From the NCBI GenBank assembly GCA_019843655.1, contig JACDQD010000004.1:9548001-9612000 (forward strand): 64,000 nt of DNA. The letters are read 5' to 3'. Below the pieces are notes generated by a model, which searched no databases, was not told where the DNA came from, and saw only the letters and a list, made by a program, of their open reading frames with translations. Source of the DNA: Lethocerus indicus. Lineage: Eukaryota; Arthropoda; Insecta; Hemiptera; Belostomatidae. Below are positions 52,326-64,000 of the stretch, piece after piece (the stretch's first letter is position 1; every line of letters starts with the position of its first letter). Made by a program: the position numbers and the translations under genes.

Positions 52326-55300
52326 TCACGGTTTGCCTGAAGTGAATACTGAAAATGCTCCCATTTCACCACTCAACCCTGACTGAATATGCCTCATATG
52401 AACCTGCGGAATAAATAATATATTCATTAAAAGAATGAAGCTCATTTATATATAAACATTTACTCATTTTAAACATTGAATATTCTGGGTACATAACAGT
52501 TAACCACTGATTGCACCCTATCAAAAAAATATAAATGACAAAAAAAAACACTGAAAATGTAGCAAATATTTCTCTTTACAGATTTAAAAGAAAACATAAA
52601 ACTTCACCTCAACAGAACTTTCAAATATTCTCCTATTTATAGGTGATAATTTCCTTTTGATCCCATCCATTGTTGTTGAAAGCACCTCCACTTCAAAACT
52701 ACTTCTGTCTGACTCTGATAATCTCTATAAATATGAACATTTTCTTTAGAAAAGTTGTTGGGAAGAAATAAAACAAAATTGTGTGGAAATTTAAATTCAT
52801 TATGTTCACAAATTAAATTCAATATTAGTTGAACTGAAGTATTTGTATATGATACACATTTAAAACAATCATCTCCATTTATATAAAAAAATTGTGAAGT
52901 CCTATAGACTACAATAGGAATAAAAACAAGATGAAACTGTCTGCAATTCTCAAAATTCAAAAATCATTTTAAGAAATTTCCTCCCCTGCTGTCTTTTTAA
53001 CAGCTTGCTAGTAACAAAAACTTTTTTTAGGTTATATAAGGTTGCAACATATAATTTTCTGAATTGATATAAAAACTGATTAAATGATTAATTATAAACA
53101 TGATCACTTAAATTAATAATTAAACTCATCATGATCATGACTAATAATTAAATTAATTTGTAAAACTAAGGTTCATAAAAATTCCTAACCTTCACTTGTA
53201 TCATAAGGGCCGTTAATTCTACGACTAGTTCAATGATAGTGGGGTTTGCTACAACAGTGTTGATTCGTTGAACCATTGTTCTTGCTTCAGCCATACTCTG
53301 ATCTCTAAGATAGTTTGGAGTGAGCATTGCAGCCATGCTTTTATCTGGCACCAACTATAAAACATAGGATTGTAGGTGAAAATTCGTTTTAACAAATATG
53401 AATTATTTTTTTTAAATCAAAATAAACGAAATAGAACAATATACATTTAATTAAAAAAATGGGTAAACTATTAAATAACAGACCTGCTGGAAGTGTTCTT
53501 GAACTGATGTCAATAACTGTCTAAGGGTTGTATTTATATGTTCCAACTCAACAATGTGAGATGCATATTTTCTTATGAAGTCTTCACCTAATTTTTGTGC
53601 ATAACACTGTTTTCTTTCTGCTTCAGTATTCATTTCTTTCAGTGCGGTAACTTTGGTATTCTTAATTTCTAATATTTTATATAATTTTACCTGAAAAATA
53701 CAAATGATAAAAATTTAATAACACTGTTTTACAATTACTGCAATAATTCATAACATTCAATATAAACCAGAGTAACAGACCTTAAATTAATTATAATGTT
53801 ATTAATACAATTATTGACACTTGTACTCACAATATTTTCTAAGGCAGTAAGTGGAAATCCATTCTGTGATGTTTCAGGTACAGAAGCGCAAGTTTTATTT
53901 GGCATTTGCGGCATGGGTACTAACATAACTTGATCACTATAGCTGTTTCCAATTGGTTGTTGTTTTACCTGTCTTAATGCACTTGCCATTGACATCACTG
54001 ATATTGTTTCAACTGGTTCGTTCGACTAACAGAGAGAAAAGATACTATTAAGTTCAGACATTTATACTTAACCCAAATCTGAGTAAAAAGGAAAAGATAC
54101 TACAAATTTTTGGAAGACAGATAAGAAAAATTAATAGTAATTTTGTATTTTACCAAAACTTCAAAATCGGGTATTGAATGTGTACCAAGGCCAGGTCTTT
54201 CAAAGGTGATTCTGTATGTATTGTTAGACGTATCAAATGCATCAACAGATCCTGTGAAGAGACCATCTTGTGGGCTTCTAAGTCTAGCTGTTACCTGTAA
54301 AAATTGAAAATTAGTTGATAATGATAATAAAATATAACTTATAAAGTCATAATTGTTTGTAACTCTTCATTACTGCACTTAATGGAAAACATTTATTATT
54401 CAAAACCTTTTAAAATAATTATATATAATTATTCATAACATTTTAACCCCTTAATGCAATATAAAATAATTATATTCAAATAAACGTTAGAATACACTAT
54501 GCAAATTATTAAGGAATGAGTCTTTAAAGAAGAAAATCAATGGTCTGAAAATGATTATTTGATTGTATTACCTCCACTTGATACTTTAAAGATGAAAAAG
54601 TATAGATCCTAAATTTTCTTTGCAAAAAACAGTTGGAAAACATATAGTCTGAATAGGCTAAACAATTTATTGCCATAAAATAAAAAATTGAAAATCTTCC
54701 ATTTGCATAATTAAAATGTTTAAGTAAGAATTAAAAACTGAATTCTTTTTAAAAATGGTATTGTGGATGTTCTAACACTCAGTTCTAACTTGGCATTCTT
54801 AACTCACCAAGTTAACAATTACTCTTTAATAGACTGTGTTGCACTACCTTTGTCCCAATAACAAGCTGCAATGGAATTTCTGGTGGTAGGTCTTTACAAC
54901 TATTAATATCAGTAGGTTTCCTTTGCTGAAGCTGCCTTATTTTGCCTCGTTTTCTTTCTAGTTCTTTCCTTTCTTCCTCAAAAAAAGCCTAAAAATATTA
55001 TTTTTTCAAATGTATTCAGTTTCCAAGAGTTATTATTATAACCATTAACCATTATGGTATAATTTATTATTTATTTCTCTAAAACACCCAGGGTAGAGTA
55101 TTTATACCAGTAGCAATAATCAAACTGCCAGCTGTCTCAATGGTTCTTGCCACTGAGCCATTGTGGCCCCTAATTTAAAATTAAAATGGCATTGAAAAAT
55201 TATTACTTAACAATAACAGATATTTACACCTAATTGTCATATATTCAAATAATAAAGGCACATCTAATTTCCTATCAAGCACATGAATAAACATGAGAGA

Positions 55301-55856
55301 CTATTTGTTATTAAAATACCTGTGAACATCTACGTGGTTTACCCATTAATCTCCTCATTTTACACCACTCAACTCTGGTTAACATGTAGGTTTTTAATTG
55401 AGGAAAAGATTCTTTTAAGCAAATAGTAAAATCATTTTCACCACCAAACAGGGCGCTAAAAAAAGGAGCATTATTCACATTTTTGTCTTTGTTGGTATTA
55501 TAATGCTGTAGTAATATTTCATCACTTGAGCACCTTTTAATCTTAGCTTAATCCAAAAACCTAAATACAACACAATCTTGAGGTTCAAGTTGAAAACCTT
55601 TGGTTTAATGCTAAGATATGAATCCATGGTTCAATCAATGCATCTTAAATATTATACAAATTCAAACTACTTTTGAAGTCATGTAAAATCAATTAAAATA
55701 AAAGATCAATTAAGATAAAGGGTCTGGATTTAAAAATAACTTAATATGGTTTAATATGAAGTTTCAATAAAAAATGACTTTACTAATTCAATTATTTTGG
55801 TATAAATGTACACTCTTAAAAATAAATTCAAATTACAAAAAGATTGGATAATTTAT

Positions 55857-55901
<45 letters not shown>

Positions 55902-58022
55902 CTGTACAGATTTATATACATACCTATCAATATTACTGTAGAACCACTCATAACAAACCCACTTATGCGCTTTTGGAAGTTTCAAAAGATTTCGAAGACG
56001 GATACCAATCTTTTGTCCCAATTTGCGATCGCCACTAAAAACAATATATGGCATAAAATATTTCACATTAAACTTAAAACAACATTATCAGCTTACAAAG
56101 CAATTGAAATAAAATAAATGTAAATGGTAATTAGTAAGAAAAAAATGTGTACATTATAATTAAATTAGCACTATTCTTAACAATAAATACTATTATAATT
56201 AGTAATACCACTAATTACCTATCAGTTTTGACTGGAACTGGTTCAACTTGTTCTTTAGGTTTGCGCCCTCTCTTCCCTGAAGTTTTTACTCTGGGTGTTT
56301 TTAGCAAGGATCGTGGTACAACTGAAGTGTCTATATCATCGCCAAAAAATAAGCGATTTTTCTTTCTTATCCTCATGGGCTAAAATTAAAAATATTTATA
56401 TTAAATATTAAAAATATTTCAAGCACTCTGAAATGTATTTCCAAATACGAAAAATCAATTTAAAAAATCCTTACCACTCTCCTTTGTTAAGTGGAAAATT
56501 ATAGTCTTTCAATAACCAAAGGATAAGACTAATTGATTAGGTAAAACCTGAATTTAAAATCATTCTCCCTGTTTCACAATTAAGAATTTCACATTCTTTG
56601 TGTATTATGTGTTTCAGCTGAGAAAATGACTCAAATATTCGAGGCTAATTTAACAAAATACACAACCTTATAGATCTCTCAATTTGATATAAATATAACC
56701 AAAATTAGTTTATATTTTTTCACCAAAGCAATTAGTATACTATTATTTAACTATTATTATTACTATTATTATTTATTTTATAAGTTAAAATGCAGAAAAT
56801 AGGGATTGAAGGATTTAATAGATGCCCATTACCATCCCTCTTCTGTTGAGAACTGGTTGTGATGCCTGGGGTTTTGGAGGAAGAGTATCTCCGACCCTGT
56901 GTAAGCCCAGAGCAGCTGGACCGAATTCCTCCTCCAAAGGCTCTTCCTTAATGTCTGCTGAAAGACCTCCATTTTTAAAAGATAGGAGAGCCTCTGAAGC
57001 ATCTACAAATTAAAATTACATGTAAACAGTATGTATTTAAAATTCAGTTTTTGTATTGTTGGAAGACTACTGAAACTGTATGTAAAGTGACAATTTATGA
57101 ATTTTTCGAATAGAAAATTTCAAGTAAGTAAGGAACTAATAAATATTTGTATTATATTTAAATCTTGTTTTATGCACATCTTTACGCATATTTTAAGGTT
57201 TTATAACACATTATAACACCACTAATTAGTATTTAATCCTAAAAACAATAATCATATTTCACAGTATCCTAAAGTTATATGAAATAACTTGAGTTCATTG
57301 ATAAACTCATGCTTCATGCCTAGTTTGAGAAGAGGGATTGAAGTAACTCAATGGAACTTTTTGATATTACATTTACACACCAATTTAACTATTTATATGT
57401 CTCCACTACTGATAGGAATAAAGTCATTGTGCATATGGTATAAAACCTGTACACAAAAAATTTGAGACATATGTCACCCTTTGAAATTTCAACCATGTTT
57501 GATAACGAAACTACTATGATTAAGAGTGCACAAAAGAAGATTTAAAAAGCAATCATAGGCATCAAACACTTAAAATCAGCACATAATAAAGAAATAAATT
57601 TACATAACCTCAAGTTTTAAAGGGACCACATAAATACATGCTGACTTGTCAACATTAGATAAACGATTTCTGAGGCATTTAAACGATCAGTTATCAGTTG
57701 GTTACATATTATTACGAAGGGATAAACCACTAATTGAAACATCGTGAAGCTAAACAATAAAAAATTTAAACAAAGTGTGATTTTTGTTAGGTCCCGCCCA
57801 GACGCTGCAATGCATTCAAAATTGATAAATCTGATTCAAAGTGGGTTCAGCATTAACAGATTAACCCTAACTGAAAAGTTGTCCGATATGAAATGTTTAT
57901 TCGTTCCACGGCCAACATCAAATTAAATCATTTCCACCTTTCTGACACTGCATAAACCGCCACATAAAGTAAATTTAGATGTTAAATTAATGAAAATACT
58001 TACTTTCAAGTTCGTCCGCCAT
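52326..58022 (-). CDS. LIN9: LIN9 (Mip130), MuvB/DREAM core subunit
   Basis: Subunit of the MuvB core that with E2F/RB-family or MYB proteins controls cell-cycle genes. Twelve exons: 58004-58022, 56833-57002, 56219-56379, 55924-56034, 55320-55455, 54848-54988, 54154-54294, 53831-54025, 53484-53690, 53190-53354, 52608-52724 and 52326-52403. They join to 1641 nt, 546 residues, normal for LIN9. Start MADELENASEALLSFKNGGL; then RIRKKNRLFFGDD and a basic KTSGKRGRKPKE stretch. The DIRP domain reads HKWVCYEWFYSNID, GGENDFTICLKESFP, LTRVEWCKMRRLMGKPRRCS. Next come a charged coiled-coil, VTARLRSPQDGLFTGSVDAF and YRITFERPGLGTHSIPDFEV, then the C-terminal helices (MAAMLTPNYLRDQSMAEAR). All phases close. 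The last two exons rest mainly on splice signals and phase. A SINE fragment and a (TA)n run lie in introns. Confidence 0.95.
55081..55170 (-). mobile_element. tRNA-derived SINE fragment
   Basis: Minus strand begins GGGGCCACAATGGCTCAGTGG, holding a good Pol III A box TGGCTCAGTGG (55150-55160). A weaker B-box-like GTTTGATT and the tail CCCTGGGTGTT follow. In a LIN9 intron. No target-site duplication was identified. Confidence 0.6.
55859..55900. repeat. (TA)n microsatellite
   Basis: About 21 TA units in a LIN9 intron just after exon 55924-56034. Confidence 0.95.
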
Positions 58023-58248
58023 GTTGACGTATAGCCGAGCGCAACAAATGCCAATGTAATAGTTTAGACGGTAATCATTTCAACAATATTAATAATGCGT
58101 AATATATTATCAGGAAATTATAAAATCTCGAAATCAGAAATTTAATCATTTGTTATAATTTGTCTAGTTGAGATTTATTTTTATAACTTCACGGATATAT
58201 TTCATTAATCTTGTATGTGCTATTGAGCAGTCTATTAAAATTATACAT
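58023..58248. promoter_or_regulatory. Bidirectional promoter, LIN9 / FAM187-like
   Basis: Only 226 bp separate the two start codons, so the promoters and 5' UTRs of both genes must share this stretch. The LIN9 side is G+C-richer; no TATA box was seen. Confidence 0.6.
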
Positions 58249-61237
58249 ATGTCTGCTATTAAGCTAATAATTTTGAACGCTTTAATAGCGGGCATTGTCA
58301 TGTATAACAAACAAGAAAAGCTTGATTTTAACATAATCCCAAAAGATATGAGAGCTATCGTCCGTTGTCGGGTAAAAGAAAGATTGAATACACTTTATGA
58401 AGAAGATATGTATGATATTGTAGAAGTAGAGGTTCACACAAGTGTGGGATTTAGTTGCCAGTTTTGGTTAGATATTTATTTATAATCTTAAAAAACCTGT
58501 TACAGTTTTAGTGTTTTAACACGTATTGTTTCTGTTAAATCATCAAGAGATGTTTTATGTATGTACAAAGGTTAATACCTGGTTTTCAAAACTAGTTGAT
58601 TAAACATTGTTCATTAGATTATCATAGTTTAAGTACATAAATGGAATTATTCTGAATACAAAATTATAGAATTAATTTTTTAAAATACAACTGCGCTATA
58701 TATATGACATTAGGAACATTTCATATCCTGGAATCGATTTGACAATTATTTCCTTCTTTGAAATTTCAATAATTAAATTTAATTTTATTGTAGTAATGAT
58801 CATGATGACCGAAGTTCAAAGATCTGGTATTGGAGTAATCGACATTTTACAAACAGATCAAAAGTAGAAGTGGAATTAGGAATGAATGGAGTGTTAGGTG
58901 TTTCAAGAGTATTTGTAACTCCTGATCACATTCTTTTCATTCAAAATGTTACTAGAAATGATATTGGTGTCTATTATTGTGAAGGCAATCAAGAAGGAGA
59001 AATGAATTTTATGCTTGATGGTAAATACAGAGCCCATTACTCCAGTGTTATAATATTATGACCAAATATTTCCTGAATTTGCAGTGTAAATGAAAATGTA
59101 TTAAACTTCTTACTACTAACTAGTAACTATCCATTATTATCAAATAATATGATAACTCTATAATTACATATTATATATTTAATTCTATAATTTTAGAAAA
59201 GGTAAAGGTTGAGGAATCATTTTAATTTGGTTATTGTTTTTAAATAGGAAACTTCCAACATCTAATAGTGTAAAAATAAAATAATTTAGGAATAAATAAA
59301 AATGGTTTTTCAAAGGTGTTTGCCAAAATACTAAACACTATATCTCATTGAGTGAAAATCCTTATGAACATCTGAAAGTAATAAACTTTTACATGTGCTT
59401 ATTTAAACATGTCATTTAATTTTCAGTTCTTAATACCAAGAGCTTGAGGACTGTATTTGGTGGTATAAATGAATACAAGGAATATAAACAAACACAATTA
59501 AAGTCAATAAATGAACAATTTGAATATTCAGAAATGAATGAGTACAAAGCACTAAGGAACCAAAATATATTACTAAAAGTCACAAGTGTAATGGATGATC
59601 CTGGATTTTGTGATGGCTGTACTGGTACACGTAAGATAGTAGCTAATTGCAGAATAAAGCCCTACATTACTTCACATCACATAAAGGTGAATTAAAATTG
59701 TTTGTAATCAACACTTATTATGCACATAAATACAGGCATATTTTTATAAAAATTAATAATAATAATACAATTATAAAATTAATGTTAATGAGGTTTATAT
59801 TAAGGGTTGCTCAATATAGAGAGGTTGGTCCCAGGTTTGATCTCAGAACCTAAAAATTTTCAATTAGCTTTAAATTCAATATAATTTTAACCTTATACTG
59901 ATACAAAGATAATTTCAGTGTTTACACATCTTTAGTTTCTAAGTACTATTTTAGCCTGTATGAATTATGTTAACAGGAAAGTTTCAAAAATGATCCATTG
60001 ACAAGTACAGAGTTGGATATATTATCATGGTATAAGGTTTCTTGCTACTCTTTAGATTTTGCAGAGGCACATCCTTTAATAGCATCACATTTAAAAGAAA
60101 TACAGAAATTTGTGTTACTGGACAATTGTTCTGCTCCCTGTAGACTGCCCAAACAAAAAACGTCTCACAAGGATATTATTATTTTAGGAGAATCTCCAGC
60201 AACTTTAATCTGTCCTGGGTGAGATCCCCATTTACTTCATTAGGCATACTATTCAATTAATTTTCATCTTTAAACATATACATTGTAATTTCTCAGATGT
60301 ATTACACAGTGTGGCCAGAAAACTAATACTAGAAATTAATTTATATTACTGTGTTTGTATCACCCTAATGAATTAATTTTTTTTAACAGGCCACATTATT
60401 GTTATTCAGCTATGTGGTTGTAGTTATAATTGTATAGTTAGTTTAGTGCTGGACATGAATTGTATTAATTGTTAGATGTGTTTTGGGTTATTGTTTAGGG
60501 GTTGTGGAAATTTATTAGTTTCATTTTTTGGGGCCAGTAATCTTCTACTGCAATTTGTTTTAAGCATTATAATTTTACAACCCAAATAGGGGTATAAATC
60601 TAGGGGCAGTTATTCAAATAGTTAACCAATGATCATATTTAATCTTTTAATATTAGAACACTAGTTTATGATTCTTTTCCATTATCTTGTGCTATGAAAT
60701 AAATTAATGTGAAATTTAAGGGCAACAATAGATACACCAGTTGTCTGGATGAAAAATGGCAAGGTTCTGGTACAACCATTTCAGGATGAGAGCATCTACT
60801 TGGATCCTTTTTCCACATTATACATTATGCCTTACAAAGGCAATGCAGCAGGAAATTACACATGCTTTATTCAAGGGGTAAAGGTTTTGGAGACTGCAAT
60901 TATTGTTTTGACAAACAATGAAAGTGCACTCTCAAGTAACTAATTTATATATTTTAAGGGTTGCTGAAGTGGATGATAAAAGTTGTTAATTATTAAAATT
61001 ATGTTATATATTATACAACATTTAAAACAACAAAAAATATTTCATATTGTTAGTTAACTTTTAATTATAATCATTATGTCATTCTGTAATTTGTTTTTAG
61101 GTTTTTCCCAAACAGTTTCATACCTCACTTTCATAACTCTATTAAATTTTATCTTATATGCGGCTGCATTAATGATTGTATGGACAAAGAGAGATAGGTT
61201 TAAGACAATTGATTTTGAAAAATTTGATGATAAATAA
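58249..61237 (+). CDS. FAM187-type two-Ig-domain membrane protein
   Basis: Type I membrane protein with two Ig-like domains, homologous to FAM187A/B; the role of the family is poorly known. Exons 58249-58466, 58794-59020, 59427-59686, 59977-60218, 60721-60935 and 61101-61237 join to 1299 nt, 432 residues. The N-terminus MSAIKLIILNALIAGIVM is a signal peptide. The first Ig domain has VGFSC, KIWYWS and NVTRNDIGVYYC. A cysteine-rich middle contains DDPGFCDGCTG and DNCSAPCRLP, as in FAM187. The second Ig domain has ATLICPG, PVVWMKNGKVL and GNYTCFI. A membrane segment (LTFITLLNFILYAAALMIVW) and a short tail RDRFKTIDFEKFDDK end it. NVT and NYT are possible N-glycosylation sites. The first donor (TTTTG|GTTAGA) was chosen by phase and is the weakest join. 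Confidence 0.85.
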
Positions 61238-61821
61238 TCCTACATACTGTAGTTTTTGATTAATGCTAGAACATCTATGTATTTAAAAGTGAGTAAATTA
61301 GAGATTTATCTTATTAATTTGAAATATTGTCATATTAAATTATTGTGTAATTATATGCATTTTATAAGTAATATAATTTTGAATAAATTACAAATGTTAT
61401 AAATTTGTAATAATATTTTTGTATAAATTAAACAACACATAAACATAAACCAATAATAAAAAATTAGATTATAACTTGTTGTTAGAAGTAACAACTTACA
61501 TGTTTATTACATGCAAATTATAGTAATCATTAATTTAATTTTTTCAGTCAGTGCGTAGTCATACATCAGATGTTTCAAAATACTCTTCATCTGTTGTTTT
61601 TTCCTGCTAGATTAAATGTTTAAATTTAAAGGACAAAAATTAAAACATGTTTACATTCCAACATGTTTCAAGGACTTGTCAGGTTAATAAATTAATTTTA
61701 TGAAAGTATGTCTTGATTGTAATCAGTACTTGAAGAAAACAAAATCAGGTGTTGAAGATTTCATGTTTCATTTGTTATATTATACATTACAAAAATCCAC
61801 TTCATTCATTCCCCTTTAGGG
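61238..61821. other. Interval between FAM187-like and TTLL1
   Basis: 3' flank of the FAM187-like gene with AATAAA at 61382-61387, then the TTLL1 upstream region. No gene is seen. Confidence 0.5.
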
Positions 61822-61890
61822 TATAAAAAGGATCAAAATTTTAGTATGAGTTTTGTACTCAGTTCTTAGTACTCATTTGTAAAAACACAG
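61822..61890 (+). promoter_or_regulatory. TTLL1 promoter and non-coding first exon
   Basis: TATAAAAAG at 61822-61830 is followed by a TCAGTT initiator-like word at 61859-61864, about 39 bases on. A leader then ends ACACAG|GTAAGT at 61890/61891. The acceptor TTGTGTAG|CAACC at 62087/62088 leads into the coding exon. Confidence 0.5.
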
Positions 61891-62098
61891 GTAAGTTTTA
61901 AATATATGCTTAGTTATTAACTTGCTTACCCAGCTTAAACAAATTGACAAAACTAAATCATAAAAAGTAATTAAATAAAAACTTTAAATAAAAAGTAATT
62001 CTTATTGATTTATGCAACTAAATCAGCTTCAAACGAAAAGCAATCTTATTGATTAATGCTGTTCCTTACTTTGTTTATATTGTGTAGCAACCAGAATC

Positions 62099-64000
<1,902 letters not shown>

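Noticed and set aside
60305..60400. Possible mariner-like ends (CAGTGTGGCC ... GGCCACATT)
   Set aside because: Match is only about seven bases, without a TA duplication or further inverted sequence.

Overview
This is an AT-rich (roughly 70-75% A+T by eye) piece of an animal nuclear genome, most likely from an arthropod. It holds twelve intron-containing, conserved single-copy genes with GT-AG introns. It also carries (TA)n microsatellites, a tRNA-derived SINE with a clean target-site duplication, a TTAA-flanked MITE, and clusters of intronic C/D-box snoRNAs. Nothing looks bacterial or viral. The exact lineage cannot be fixed from this window. Exon joins below were made by hand from splice signals, reading phase and family resemblance; in every complete gene the phases close to an uninterrupted frame.

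Layout. 1-560 (+) is the 3' end of POLR1D (shared RNA polymerase I/III subunit). 2075-8612 (-) is RpS2, with a TATA-type promoter, a non-coding first exon and two introns full of C/D snoRNA copies. 8642-13122 is gene-poor. 13123-19954 (-) is a RhoGAP protein. 21392-22858 (+) is a ferritin heavy chain with a probable mitochondrial presequence. 24162-29664 (-) is a ZNF143/ZNF76 (Staf) homologue with seven zinc fingers. 32239-34544 (-) is a small secreted Ly6/quiver-like protein. 36818-42516 (-) is a PHF21A (BHC80)-like PHD protein. 43780-46496 (+) is Nup50. 48691-51014 (-) is a TADA2A-like adaptor without the usual ZZ finger. 52326-58022 (-) is LIN9 (Mip130). 58249-61237 (+) is a two-Ig FAM187-type membrane protein, only 226 bp from LIN9. 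62099-64000 (+) is the start of TTLL1 (tubulin polyglutamylase), cut by the window edge.

The genes are not an operon. Several concern gene expression: Pol I/III subunit, ribosomal protein, Staf factor, LSD1-complex-type PHD protein, SAGA/ATAC adaptor, MuvB/DREAM subunit, nucleoporin. Some lie in close divergent arrangement (LIN9/FAM187, PHF21A/Nup50).

The most unusual content is inside RpS2. Intron 1 carries five 89-nt C/D snoRNA paralogues. The long intron between the second and third coding exons carries six intact copies and one dead copy of a second, unrelated C/D family, four of them in a ~360 bp tandem array. The TADA2A gene with no recognisable ZZ exon and the compact PHD finger of the PHF21A-like gene are the main protein-level oddities.
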